The notes below the pieces were generated by a model. That model was not told the DNA's origin. It made no database searches and saw nothing but the letters and a program-made list of their open reading frames with translations. A DNA stretch of 64,000 bases from Coprenecus sp949297365. GTDB taxonomy: Bacteria > Bacteroidota > Bacteroidia > Bacteroidales > UBA932. The stretch is from contig OZ006987.1 of NCBI GenBank assembly GCA_963931055.1, forward strand, positions 248,001 through 312,000, written 5' to 3'. This document shows positions 26,106 through 39,119 of this stretch, in pieces (position 1 is the first letter of the stretch; each line of letters opens with the position of its first letter). The position numbers were made by a program, and so were the translations under genes.

Positions 26106-26813
26106 ATGAATGAAACACAGACGATAGAGCTGCTGCGCCGCTACGCCGACAATTACAACGACATGAGGTACTTCGAGGAGGACCCGATCATCTTCCCGAA
26201 GCATTTCGCGGCACTGCTGGCAGAGGGGAAGGCCTCGCTGCAGGATGTGGAGACTGCGGCCGCCATTGCAGCGCACCTGGCCTGGGGACGCAGGAGCATG
26301 ATCGTAAGGGACTGCACCAGAGCGATGGACGAGATGGGCTGGCAGCCTTACGAATACGTCAGGGCCGGGCAATACAGGGACGAAGACAAATCCCTGCACC
26401 GGACGGTCAAATGGAGCGAGTTCGCAGCCATCTGCCGCAGGATAAAAGAGTTCTACGACAGCGACGAGAGTATGGAAGTCCTCTCCCCGGGACAGATGCG
26501 GACAAGGATATACGGGCAGAAGGACGACCCGTCTGCGGCCAACAAGAAGATACACATGCTGCGCCGGTGGATGGTCCGCGACGACGGGAAAGTGGACATG
26601 GGACTGTGGAAGCACACCGACAAACGGGACCTGATCATTCCGCTTGACGTACACGTACACAGAACTGCCTCGCAACTAGGCATAACACAGAGGAAAAGTG
26701 CTGATATACGGACTGCTGAAGAGATAACAGCCTTCCTCCGCAAGGCTTTCCCGGATGACCCCGCGCTGGGGGATTTCGCCCTCTTCGCGGTCGGGGCGAC
26801 GGGCGGATGTTGA
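26106..26813 (+). CDS. TIGR02757/DUF2400 family protein
   Basis: A 235-residue protein of a conserved Bacteroidetes/Proteobacteria family. Signatures are FPKHFAALL near the N terminus, LRRWMVRDDGKVDMGLW in the middle and LIIPLDVHVHRTASQLG followed by DFALFAVGA at the end. The fold resembles HhH-type DNA glycosylases, but activity has not been established to my knowledge. It is divergent from the NAGK-like gene with 56 bp between them. Confidence 0.85.
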   Translation: MNETQTIELLRRYADNYNDMRYFEEDPIIFPKHFAALLAEGKASLQDVETAAAIAAHLAWGRRSMIVRDCTRAMDEMGWQPYEYVRAGQYRDEDKSLHRTVKWSEFAAICRRIKEFYDSDESMEVLSPGQMRTRIYGQKDDPSAANKKIHMLRRWMVRDDGKVDMGLWKHTDKRDLIIPLDVHVHRTASQLGITQRKSADIRTAEEITAFLRKAFPDDPALGDFALFAVGATGGC

Positions 26814-26883
26814 AAACTTTTTCCGGCACAATGCTCTTTTTTCAGCATTTTTATTAACTTTGTGTTTAGTTGTGATTTGAAAT

Positions 26884-27471
26884 ATGCCTAAATTATTCAT
26901 CATTTCCGGTTGCAACGGAGCGGGAAAGACGACTGCTTCCTACACCATTCTGCCGAATATGCTGAATTGCGGCAACTTCGTCAATGCGGACGAGATAGCC
27001 CGGGGGCTGTCACCGTTTGATCCTGAGAAAGCCGCCATACAGGCCGGCAGGATCATGCTGGCCCGGGTTGAGGAGTTGCTGAAAGAAGGGCAGGACTTCG
27101 CGATCGAGACGACGCTGGCCACACGAAGCTACGTCAACCTGATCAAGAAGGCCCAGAGCCAGGGTTACGTAGTGACTCTGCTCTATTTCTGGCTCAACAT
27201 GCCGTCACTGGCCATAGAACGGGTCAAGCTGAGGGTTCAGTCGGGCGGTCACAACGTAAGCGAGGAAAGTATCCGCCGCCGGTATGACATGGGCATCAAG
27301 AACCTGTTCCACCTGTACATTCCGGTCTGTGAGTACTGGATGATTATAGACAACTCCAACTCGCCTGTAATCATCTGTGAGGGAGGTAAGGACATAACTA
27401 CGAAAATACATAATAAAACCTTGTTCAACCAATTGATCAATTATGAGCGAACTAGAATCACGGGAGCTTAG
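26884..27471 (+). CDS. Zeta-toxin-like P-loop kinase
   Basis: A 195-residue protein with Walker A GCNGAGKTT (residues 9-17), then the catalytic-type NADEIARGLSP and the substrate-side FAIETTLATRSY, in the arrangement of zeta toxin/UDP-GlcNAc kinases. A long basic helix (ERVKLRVQSGGHNVSEESIRRRYD) follows, as in the zeta family. It may phosphorylate a nucleotide sugar. A -7 box TAACTTTG lies at 26855-26862. Its 3' end overlaps a 51-residue gene in another frame. Confidence 0.85.
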   Translation: MPKLFIISGCNGAGKTTASYTILPNMLNCGNFVNADEIARGLSPFDPEKAAIQAGRIMLARVEELLKEGQDFAIETTLATRSYVNLIKKAQSQGYVVTLLYFWLNMPSLAIERVKLRVQSGGHNVSEESIRRRYDMGIKNLFHLYIPVCEYWMIIDNSNSPVIICEGGKDITTKIHNKTLFNQLINYERTRITGA

Positions 27472-27598
27472 AGACAACATCCTTGACGGGCTGAATGCCA
27501 CTTTTCAGAAGCTGGTCAAAGAGAAGAAGCAGACCAACTCCGAACTGGCGTTCGTGCAGAACGGTAAACTGGTCAAGGTCAAAGCTACCAATATCTAA
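27443..27598 (+). CDS. Small partner of the zeta-like kinase (51 residues)
   Basis: The frame begins MSELESRELRDNILDGL and ends KLVKVKATNI. It starts 29 bp before the end of the kinase gene and is in a different frame. The first two-thirds is a charged helix, the tail a short beta-like segment. Position and charge suggest an antitoxin or regulatory partner, with the unusual order toxin first. A terminator follows at 27638. Confidence 0.7.
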   Translation: MSELESRELRDNILDGLNATFQKLVKEKKQTNSELAFVQNGKLVKVKATNI

Positions 27599-27637
27599 TT
27601 ATCTCAAAACCGAACTCTGCTACACTTAAGAATTATT

Positions 27638-27665
27638 AAAAGGGGCCGCAACAAAAGCCCCTTTT
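27638..27665 (+). terminator. Rho-independent terminator after the zeta-like pair
   Basis: The stem aaaaggggc/gcccctttt (27638-27646 with 27657-27665), a ten-base loop and a T-rich end (tttattt) close the kinase/partner unit. The tldD start follows 14 bp later. Confidence 0.8.
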
Positions 27666-27678
27666 ATTTCAATTGAAC

Positions 27679-29109
27679 ATGAATACCATAGATACATCTT
27701 ATTACTCTTTATTCGGCATCGCTCCCGACACTGCGGGCAGGATTCTCAGAGCCGCCCTTTCCAAAGGCGGGGACTATGCCGACATATTCTGCGAGCATAC
27801 TGTGATCAACGAGCTGTCCCTCAGGGATGGAGAAGTAAATGCCGTGCGCTCCAACATCGACTTCGGTGCCGGCATCCGCGTACTTTCCGGAGACCGGACA
27901 GGATACGCCTTCTCCGAGTCCATGAATGAAGAGGCGCTTCTGAAAGCAGCCGCCACGGCCGCCGAGATAGCCCGGGAGAGCAAGCCCGGCACTGAACTGC
28001 CGGTAGACTGCACCCCGGTGGACTTCACAAACCGATATCCCGTCATCTCCGACTGGGAGCAGCACACGGTAGAGGAGAGAAAGCACTACCTCACCATGCT
28101 GCGCGACCTGATACACCAGAAGTCAGACAAGGTGCTCAACATCACCGCACGGATCAACGACTCGGAGACCCGGATACTGTTCTACAATTCACTGGGCCAG
28201 ACCTACACGGACCTGCGCCCCATGGCATCCATGTCCGCCGTCATCGTGATGAAGGACGGAGACCGCCTGGAGAACTTCTACTCTTCCAAGAGTTACCGCA
28301 AGGGCTTCGAGTTTCTGTCCGACACCCTGGTGGAAGAGCTTGCCTCGGATGTGATGAAAGGCTGCTCCAGACTTTTCGAGGCCGGCAGACCGTCCTGCGG
28401 GGAGATGCCCGTGGTCATGGGGGCCGGCAGCTCGGGCATCCTGCTGCACGAGGCCATCGGACACTCATTTGAGGCCGACTTCAACCGCAAGGGCGTATCC
28501 ATCTTCTCCGACCGGATGGGACAGGTCATCTGCAACCGCGAGATCAACATAGTAGACGACGGCACCCTGCCCTCGTTCAGAGGCTCTGTTAACGTGGACG
28601 ACGAGGGTGTGCCCGGCCAGAAGACCTATATGGTCAAGGACGGAGTGCTCAACTCCTACCTTCACGACCGCATCAGCGCCAGGTACTACGGCGTAGAGCC
28701 CACCGGCAACGGCCGCCGCGAATCATTCCGCTACATGCCCATCCCGAGGATGCGCTCCACCTACATGGAAAACGGCAGATCCTCCGAGGAAGACCTGATA
28801 CGCTCGGTGAAGAAGGGTATCTACGTGGACAATTTCGCCAACGGCCAGGTTCAGATCGGAGCCGGAGACTTCACGTTCTACGTCAAGTCCGGCTTCATGA
28901 TTGAGGACGGACACCTGACCCGGCCCATCAAGGACACCAACATCATTGGCAACGGTCCCGAAGCCCTGGCCGGCATCGTGGGCGTGGCCGACAATCTCAT
29001 AGTGGACGACAGCACCTGGACCTGCGGCAAAGGTCAGTATTGCCCCGTATCCTGCGGTATGCCGTCTGTCCTGGTAAGCAAACTTAATGTAGGAGGTATC
29101 AATGAATAA
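27679..29109 (+). CDS. tldD: TldD-family metalloprotease
   Basis: A 476-residue TldD subunit from the ATG at 27679; a TTG two codons upstream is possible. TldD and TldE form a heterodimeric zinc peptidase that degrades unfolded peptides and matures some ribosomal peptides. The metal site HEAIGH (HExxxH) is near residue 255, followed by the conserved GSVNVDDEGVPGQ and the TCGKGQYCPVSCG tail carrying Cys. The gene overlaps tldE by eight bases. No ribosomal-peptide precursor is nearby, so a housekeeping role is likely. Confidence 0.94.
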   Translation: MNTIDTSYYSLFGIAPDTAGRILRAALSKGGDYADIFCEHTVINELSLRDGEVNAVRSNIDFGAGIRVLSGDRTGYAFSESMNEEALLKAAATAAEIARESKPGTELPVDCTPVDFTNRYPVISDWEQHTVEERKHYLTMLRDLIHQKSDKVLNITARINDSETRILFYNSLGQTYTDLRPMASMSAVIVMKDGDRLENFYSSKSYRKGFEFLSDTLVEELASDVMKGCSRLFEAGRPSCGEMPVVMGAGSSGILLHEAIGHSFEADFNRKGVSIFSDRMGQVICNREINIVDDGTLPSFRGSVNVDDEGVPGQKTYMVKDGVLNSYLHDRISARYYGVEPTGNGRRESFRYMPIPRMRSTYMENGRSSEEDLIRSVKKGIYVDNFANGQVQIGAGDFTFYVKSGFMIEDGHLTRPIKDTNIIGNGPEALAGIVGVADNLIVDDSTWTCGKGQYCPVSCGMPSVLVSKLNVGGINE

Positions 29110-30409
29110 AGACATAGCCAGAAAGGCCCTTGAGACAGCCCTTGAGCTAGGAGTATCGGACTGCCGCATCAGTCTGGCGGAGAGCACACAGACTTCCATC
29201 TCCTATCTCAACGGAGAGATAGAGAAGCTCCAGCAGTCATCCTCATCGGCCATGGGCATCGCCATTTTCACCGAAGGACGCTACGGCAGTTTTTCCACCA
29301 ACCGGATGGACATGGACGAGTTGCGTCCGTTTCTGCGCAGATGCATAGAGTCGTGCCGTCTGCTCACCCCGGACAACTGCCGGACCATGCCGGACAGAGG
29401 CACTTATTATAAAGGAGACAGGCCGGACCTGCATCTGCTTGACGGCAGATACCAGTCCATACCTTTCGCAGACAAGGCCGCATTTCTGAAAGCCACCGAT
29501 GCCGAGGTGGACAAGAGCGATTCCCGCCTTATCTCCACGGCCTGCGACTGGGACGACTGCCTCAAGTCCGAATACATAATCGACTCCCAGGGTCTGGAGG
29601 TAGAGGACAGCCGCACGGCCTACTCCGTATCATGCGAGTGTACGGTACGCGGTCACGGTGAGGCACGGCCCCAGAACAACTGGTTCGAGGGCTCTGTTTT
29701 CTTCGACAGACTGCCTTCCGGCTGCGGACGCAAGGCTTACGAGCGCACCGTACCGATGATTGACTCGCGCAAACTCCCCTCAGGCAAATACTGCATTGTC
29801 CTGGAGAATACCGTTTCAGCCAAAGCCGTATATGCCGTCATATCGGCACTTAACGGAGCTGCCCTGCAGCAGAAGAACTCCTTCCTGCTGGACTCCCTGG
29901 GCAAGCGGATGTTCCCCGAGTCGCTGCATATCGCAGACAACCCTCTGCTGCCGGGACGCACCGGCTCCACCTACTACGACAGCGAGGGCGTAGCCACCAG
30001 TGAGCGGGACATCATCCGGGACGGACAGGTATGCACCTATTTCCTCAATACCTATTTCGCCAACAAGCTGGGAATGTCCCGCACGACGGAGGACGCCTTC
30101 GCTGTGCATTTCCCGAAGAACTCAGGCATGGGCCAGGAGGAAATCCTCAGACAGACCGGCAAGGGAGTGCTCATCACCGGCTTCAACGGCGGCAACAGCA
30201 ACCCGGTCACCGGCGACTTCTCCTACGGCATCGAAGGCTGGTACCTCGAGAACGGACAGAGGCTCTACCCTGTCAAGGAGATGAATCTCACCGGCAACTT
30301 CCTCACTTTGTGGAAGAACAGCATATTCATCGGCAACGACCCGATAGGCTTCATGGAGTGGCAGATACCCACCCTGGCCTTCGAAGGTGCCGACATAAGC
30401 GGATTATAA
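29102..30409 (+). CDS. TldE/PmbA-family protein
   Basis: A 435-residue non-catalytic partner of TldD. It lacks the HExxxH motif but has the family segments YLNGEIEKLQQSSSSAMGI, the C-terminal GFNGGNSNPVTGDFSYGIEGW and TGNFLTLWKNS. The start lies inside the end of tldD, so the subunits are probably made in equal amounts. Confidence 0.93.
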   Translation: MNKDIARKALETALELGVSDCRISLAESTQTSISYLNGEIEKLQQSSSSAMGIAIFTEGRYGSFSTNRMDMDELRPFLRRCIESCRLLTPDNCRTMPDRGTYYKGDRPDLHLLDGRYQSIPFADKAAFLKATDAEVDKSDSRLISTACDWDDCLKSEYIIDSQGLEVEDSRTAYSVSCECTVRGHGEARPQNNWFEGSVFFDRLPSGCGRKAYERTVPMIDSRKLPSGKYCIVLENTVSAKAVYAVISALNGAALQQKNSFLLDSLGKRMFPESLHIADNPLLPGRTGSTYYDSEGVATSERDIIRDGQVCTYFLNTYFANKLGMSRTTEDAFAVHFPKNSGMGQEEILRQTGKGVLITGFNGGNSNPVTGDFSYGIEGWYLENGQRLYPVKEMNLTGNFLTLWKNSIFIGNDPIGFMEWQIPTLAFEGADISGL

Positions 30410-30433
30410 ACAATTATCAAATAGTTCAGAACA

Positions 30434-30979
30434 ATGAAAATCAGTGAAAAGAAAGTAGTAGCACTTACCTACACCCTCACAGTGGACGGCCAGGTAGCCG
30501 ACCAGACCACGGAAGACAGACCCCTCGACTTCATCTTCGGCATGGGCTATCTCCTGCCCAAGTTCGAGGAGAATATCGCCGGCAAGGAGCCCGGTGACAG
30601 CTTCGAGTTCACCCTCACTCCCTCCGAAGGCTACGGCGAGCACAATCCTGAGCTGGTAGTCGAGCTTCCCAAGCACATCTTCGAAGTGGACGGAAAGATT
30701 CAGGAAGGCCTCCTCACCGTCGGAAACATGATTCCGATGATGAACCAGCAGGGCGGTGTCATGCACGGCAAGGTGCACGAGGTCAAGGACGACAGCGTGA
30801 TGATGAACTTCAACCACCCCATGGCAGGCAAGACCCTCAACTTCACCGGCAAGATCCTCACCGTCCGCGAAGCCACCGAGCAGGAGCTTAAGGAAGGCCT
30901 GCACGGTGAGCTGAAGCAGAGCTCATGCGGAAGCGGCTGCTCCTCCTGCGGCGGAGAATGCTGCGGCGGCTGCAACTAA
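30434..30979 (+). CDS. slyD: FKBP-type peptidyl-prolyl isomerase SlyD
   Basis: A 181-residue SlyD chaperone/prolyl isomerase. The FKBP domain (residues about 1-70 and 130-150: DFIFGMGYLLPKFEENIAGKEPGD) surrounds the insert-in-flap chaperone domain. The C-terminal tail is cysteine-rich (SCGSGCSSCGGECCGGC), which in SlyD binds nickel or other metals. It lies 24 bp after tldE and may share its transcript. An insertion sequence begins 13 bp after its stop, which may have displaced its terminator. Confidence 0.94.
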   Translation: MKISEKKVVALTYTLTVDGQVADQTTEDRPLDFIFGMGYLLPKFEENIAGKEPGDSFEFTLTPSEGYGEHNPELVVELPKHIFEVDGKIQEGLLTVGNMIPMMNQQGGVMHGKVHEVKDDSVMMNFNHPMAGKTLNFTGKILTVREATEQELKEGLHGELKQSSCGSGCSSCGGECCGGCN

Positions 30980-30992
30980 CCGATATATTAAG

Positions 30993-32649
30993 CTGTAACT
31001 TCCGCTAAACCACGGAATATTTTTCAAAAATCTAAGCCACACTATTGCAGGTGTGTTTTTTTTGTTCTATCTTTGTATTCCGTGGTACGGTATATATAAC
31101 TATGGCAGAATCATCATATCCCCAGTGGGTCCTGGAACAGAAGAGGCCCGGTACAGAAATCAGGAGAATAAGAGGCTTCTACTACCTCTACGAGGCGAAA
31201 TGTGTCTACGACAAGGAGAAGAAGCGTGGCAGGAAGGTGACGGGCAAGTATCTTGGCCGCATCACCGAGGCGGACGGCTTGGTGGCTCCCCGTCCGAAGA
31301 AGAACGGCACCTCAGTCGGAAAGATAGAATCCGACAAGGAATACGGAGTTACTGCGCTGTACGATGCGATAATGCCAGAGTACAGCGAACTGCTGAAGAG
31401 GCACTTCCCGGATGACTGGCAGACGATATTGGCGATGGCCTACTGCCGCCTGACCAGACAGTCATCGCTAAAGATGATGGATTATCACTTCAGTGGAAGC
31501 TACATGTCGGAAATACTGACAGATGCGAAGTTGTCTGGAGACTCTCTGACCAAACACATACGCAAGATAGGGATAAAAAGAGAGGCAATCGTAGGGTTCT
31601 GTCGCGAGTTCAAGGCGCAGAACGACAATATTATCTTCGACGGAACGGATCTCCTGAGTGAGTCAGGAAAGATGTCGCTGCCGAAGTTCAGCAAGAGCAA
31701 GCCGGGATGTTATGAGAACCTCATCAATCTGATGTTCGTCTTCTCCGTAGGAGCGCAGGTCCCTGTTTACTATAGGATAATGCCGGGAGATATCAAGGAT
31801 GTCAAGTCCTTTGCCCTATGTTTCAAAGAGTCCGGCATCAAGGATGCCACGGCCATCATAGACAAGGGCTTCTACTCGAAGAAAAACATCGAGATGCTCG
31901 AGGGGGCGGGCATGAAGTTCATTGTTCCGTTGAAGCGTTCGGACAAGACCATCGACTATGCCCCGGTCATGGCAGGAGGCATCAGCGGAATGGAAGGGCG
32001 CTTCTCGTTCGAGGGAAGGAACATCTGGTACTTTACGCGAGATGTTGACGGAAGGAATATGCATGTCTATCTGGACACGCGGCTGAGGGAGAAAGAGAGC
32101 GATGACTTCCTGAAAAGGGTGGAAAAGAATGCCGAGAAGAAGGAGGCTGACAGGGATGCGCTCTATACCGAAGATACTTACCGGGAAAAATACACCACCT
32201 TCGGCACACTTGCCGTCATAACCAACTCAGACAAATGCCCAAAGGATGTATATACTGACTACAAGAGTCGCTGCAATGTGGAACTCATGATAGACACGTT
32301 CAAGAACGTGCTTGAGGTTGACCACAGTTATATGCAGGACGAGTATGCCCTGGAAGGCTGGATGTTCTCCAACTATATTGCCCTTCACTGGTACTACAAG
32401 ATATACCAGATGCTGGCGAAGACCGGTCTGATCTCCCAGTACTCCGCGATGGATATCCTTGATTTCCTTCAGGAGATACGCAAAATCAAGATTGACGGCA
32501 AGTGGTATCTAAAAGAGGCGACGGCTAAGACTGGCAAGGTTCTCAAGAAACTCGGCCTGAATTTTTAGTCTCCTCCACAATTGAAGGCGAGCCTCCGAAA
32601 TATCCGGAGCCTCGCCTTCGTGTATACCGTAAATCATCGGAAGTTACAG
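30993..32649 (+). mobile_element. Complete IS4-superfamily (IS1634-type) insertion sequence
   Basis: The element is 1657 bp and carries one transposase gene. Its ends are imperfect inverted repeats sharing CTGTAACTTCCG as their outer 12 bases, with further matches inward. It is flanked by a 6-bp direct duplication ATTAAG (30987-30992 and 32650-32655). A hairpin at 32582-32620, after the transposase stop, looks like an internal terminator. A -7-like TATCTTTG at 31069-31076 could drive the transposase. All parts look intact. Confidence 0.9.
31102..32568 (+). CDS. IS4-superfamily DDE transposase
   Basis: A 488-residue transposase starting at MAESSYPQW. The acidic triad is visible: Asp180 in IIFDGTDLL, Asp254 in AIIDKGFYSKK and Glu394 within YKSRCNVELMIDTFK. 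That last segment matches the Y-(2)-R-(3)-E-(6)-K motif of the IS4 superfamily exactly. Length and N-terminal layout fit the IS1634 family. It is intact, with no frameshift. Confidence 0.93.
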   Translation: MAESSYPQWVLEQKRPGTEIRRIRGFYYLYEAKCVYDKEKKRGRKVTGKYLGRITEADGLVAPRPKKNGTSVGKIESDKEYGVTALYDAIMPEYSELLKRHFPDDWQTILAMAYCRLTRQSSLKMMDYHFSGSYMSEILTDAKLSGDSLTKHIRKIGIKREAIVGFCREFKAQNDNIIFDGTDLLSESGKMSLPKFSKSKPGCYENLINLMFVFSVGAQVPVYYRIMPGDIKDVKSFALCFKESGIKDATAIIDKGFYSKKNIEMLEGAGMKFIVPLKRSDKTIDYAPVMAGGISGMEGRFSFEGRNIWYFTRDVDGRNMHVYLDTRLREKESDDFLKRVEKNAEKKEADRDALYTEDTYREKYTTFGTLAVITNSDKCPKDVYTDYKSRCNVELMIDTFKNVLEVDHSYMQDEYALEGWMFSNYIALHWYYKIYQMLAKTGLISQYSAMDILDFLQEIRKIKIDGKWYLKEATAKTGKVLKKLGLNF

Positions 32650-32658
32650 ATTAAGCAG

Positions 32659-32718
32659 TATGCGAAAATTCTAACTCTGGAAAGACTAGCCGCCCTCTAG
32701 AGTTAGAATTTTCGCATA
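32659..32718. other. Perfect 20-bp inverted repeat
   Basis: tatgcgaaaattctaactct (32659-32678) is repeated exactly as its reverse complement at 32699-32718 around a 20-base loop. It starts 10 bp beyond the insertion sequence and ends 12 bp before the stop of the convergent AAA gene. It may be a terminator, but the T-run is on the unexpected side for that gene. Confidence 0.8.
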
Positions 32719-32730
32719 AAAAATCTACAA

Positions 32731-33942
32731 TCAAAAGCCGTTTCTTAGAAATTCTCTCAGACCGAGATGAATTATACCGTTGCTGTCACTTCTTCTGACG
32801 AGAGGAGTCATTGAGATTACATACTTCGGATAATTGTCATTGATATTCTCAAGAGTGCCGAACTCCCGCCGTCTCGTGCTGTCATCCGCAATGATGTATG
32901 CAACCTGAACATACCGCCTGTCCCCTGTCCTGGTGCAGACGAAATCCACTTCACCTGCTCTCAACTGCCCTACCGACACTTTATACCCCAAATGTATCAA
33001 GTGCTGATACACTACATTCTCAATCACTTTCTCCATATCGGATTCCCGCTCGCCTCCTGCGATTATGTTCCTTAAACCGACATCCCCGAAGTAGAGTTTG
33101 TCATTGGACTCCAGCAGCTTCTTCCCATGGACATCGTATCTGCGCACAGATGCCAGAAGATAAGCCTCACAGAAATAATTTATATATGCCGACACCGTTT
33201 TGGCAGAGACATCCTGACCACGGCTTTTGAGGTAATTGCTGATATTGTTGACAGAATTGAGTTTGCCGGTCGTATCTGCGAAAAAGCGGATCAGATTGTT
33301 GAGAAATGTGATGTTTCTTATGCTGTGCCGCTCAATGATATCTTTAAGCATTATCGTATTGAACACGCCGGAAAGATACTCCGTCACCAGATCCTCATCG
33401 TCAAGTCCCGTCTGCCTAAGACCGGGGAGTCCTCCGTAATAGAGGTACTTCCTTAAGGACTCTTCCGTATCCTCCAATTTATGGAACATAAGGAACTCGT
33501 TGTACGTCAGGGGCTGCACGAATATCTCCTGATAACGTCCCCCTATCAGTGTTCCGAGCTCCCCGGAAAGCATTGTGGAATTGCTGCCGGTAATGATTAT
33601 GTCCGTGTTGTCCTCAAGACGGTAACTCCTGACCGTTTTCTCCCAGCCGTCGATTTCCTGTATCTCGTCAACCAGGATGTAATTGTGCCTGTCCGCAGAG
33701 AAACGGCTGCCGATATACTCATTGAGATCCGAATACGTCCTTATGCCGTCAAACTCCTTTTTCTCCTTATTGACATAGATGATATTCGCATTGTCATCAG
33801 CGCCATACCTGTTGATAAAATCCCTGAGAACAAAGCTTTTTCCAACCCGCCTCTGACCCGTCAGAAGTATAATCTGATGCTTTCCGAACCATGCATCCAA
33901 CTTCTTAGCATAATACTCCCGAGTAACAACATCCTTTTCCAT
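32731..33942 (-). CDS. AAA+ ATPase with DUF4143 C-terminal domain
   Basis: A 403-residue protein of the AAA_14/DUF4143 type. Walker A is TGQRRVGKS (near residue 28), Walker B is ILVDEIQEI and the sensor segment is IIITGSNS. The C-terminal DUF4143 part, which has a nuclease-like fold, includes LYFGDVGLRNII and GEVDFVC. The family is common and of unclear role. The start is MEKDVV (ATG at 33942); nine upstream codons begin at a non-ATG and are rejected. Codon use is more A/T-rich than in neighbours. It converges on the insertion sequence. Confidence 0.88.
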   Translation of the reverse strand: MEKDVVTREYYAKKLDAWFGKHQIILLTGQRRVGKSFVLRDFINRYGADDNANIIYVNKEKKEFDGIRTYSDLNEYIGSRFSADRHNYILVDEIQEIDGWEKTVRSYRLEDNTDIIITGSNSTMLSGELGTLIGGRYQEIFVQPLTYNEFLMFHKLEDTEESLRKYLYYGGLPGLRQTGLDDEDLVTEYLSGVFNTIMLKDIIERHSIRNITFLNNLIRFFADTTGKLNSVNNISNYLKSRGQDVSAKTVSAYINYFCEAYLLASVRRYDVHGKKLLESNDKLYFGDVGLRNIIAGGERESDMEKVIENVVYQHLIHLGYKVSVGQLRAGEVDFVCTRTGDRRYVQVAYIIADDSTRRREFGTLENINDNYPKYVISMTPLVRRSDSNGIIHLGLREFLRNGF

Positions 33943-34032
33943 AATTCTCAAATTTGCACAAAAATACAAATTTATTTCCTATAGGAAAAGAAATTATCAC
34001 ATTAGGTCAGAAGAGTGTTCGCGTGCGGGCAT

Positions 34033-34066
34033 AAAAAAAGCCCGCTGAGGGAACTCCTCGCGGGCT
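34033..34066 (-). terminator. Terminator of the rRNA operon
   Basis: On the minus strand AGCCCGCGAGGAG pairs imperfectly with CTCAGCGGGCT and is followed by seven Ts (34033-34039). It lies just after the 5S gene. Confidence 0.85.
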
Positions 34067-34071
34067 CTATG

Positions 34072-34186
34072 GGGCGGCGGCTACCTACTCTCCCACCCGG
34101 GTTAGGGCAGTACCATCGGCACAAGCGCGTTTAACTTCTCTGTTCGGAATGGGAAGAGGTTGGTCCACGCCGTTATAACCACCATG
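34072..34186 (-). rRNA. rrf: 5S ribosomal RNA
   Basis: The minus strand contains CCCATTCCGAACAGAGAAG and GTGGGAGAGTAGG, the loop A/B and helix IV/V hallmarks of 5S rRNA. The ends pair (TGGTGG.. with ..CCGCC). Boundaries are accurate to a few bases. Confidence 0.93.
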
Positions 34187-34264
34187 ATATTCCTGTCCGC
34201 TCTTGCGGACGTATTCTATAAGAAATGAGAGAGACAACAAGGACAGTTGCTTTTTTCGTCGTCA

Positions 34265-37136
<2,872 letters not shown>

Positions 37137-37333
37137 CGATATGATTTCGTATCTCTTTAAAACCGTAGTCCCTTAACATTTTAAAATATTAACAGACTCT
37201 TTTCTTTTTACCTCGTTATCTCTCTCAGTCTTGTCAATGAACTAATTTGTTTCACTTACGGTAGAAACACACCTTATAATAAATAAAGAAGAACAATAAG
37301 AAAAGAGCAGCTAAGCAACGTCGGAAAGCTCCA
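37137..37333 (-). other. 16S-23S spacer without tRNA genes
   Basis: The internal spacer is about 200 bp, A/T-rich, and contains no tRNA-like sequence: there is no GGTTCGAATCC-type T-arm or CCA end. Many Bacteroidales operons carry tRNA-Ile and tRNA-Ala here. Confidence 0.8.
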
Positions 37334-38862
<1,529 letters not shown>

Positions 38863-39031
38863 ATATTTCTTATTTCCAGCTTGTCCTGACATTGCTCTAA
38901 TTTCAAAGAAATTAACGCTACTCTTTTCTTGGTACTTGTTGTACTTGTTCTTCAATATTTCAATCAACTTTAAGGTCTCTCGGAACTCCCTTCGCTTTGT
39001 CATCGTCACTGTTTCTTTCCGAAAGCGGGTG

Positions 39032-39063
39032 CAAAGATATGGCGACTTTTTTTATCCACCAAA
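39032..39063 (-). promoter_or_regulatory. Promoter of the rRNA operon
   Basis: On the minus strand TTTG (39060-39063), 20 bp, TATCTTTG (39032-39039) matches the consensus exactly and sits behind an A/T-rich upstream tract (39064-39115) that could act as an UP element. The leader before 16S is about 160 nt. Confidence 0.85.
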
Positions 39064-39119
39064 TTTTTTTGCAACTTTTTTGAAAAAATTTTTTAACTGA
39101 ATTTTAAAGCCTCTGACTA

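Noticed and set aside
37137..37333. tRNA genes in the rRNA spacer
   Set aside because: I looked for T-arm and acceptor patterns on the minus strand and found none.
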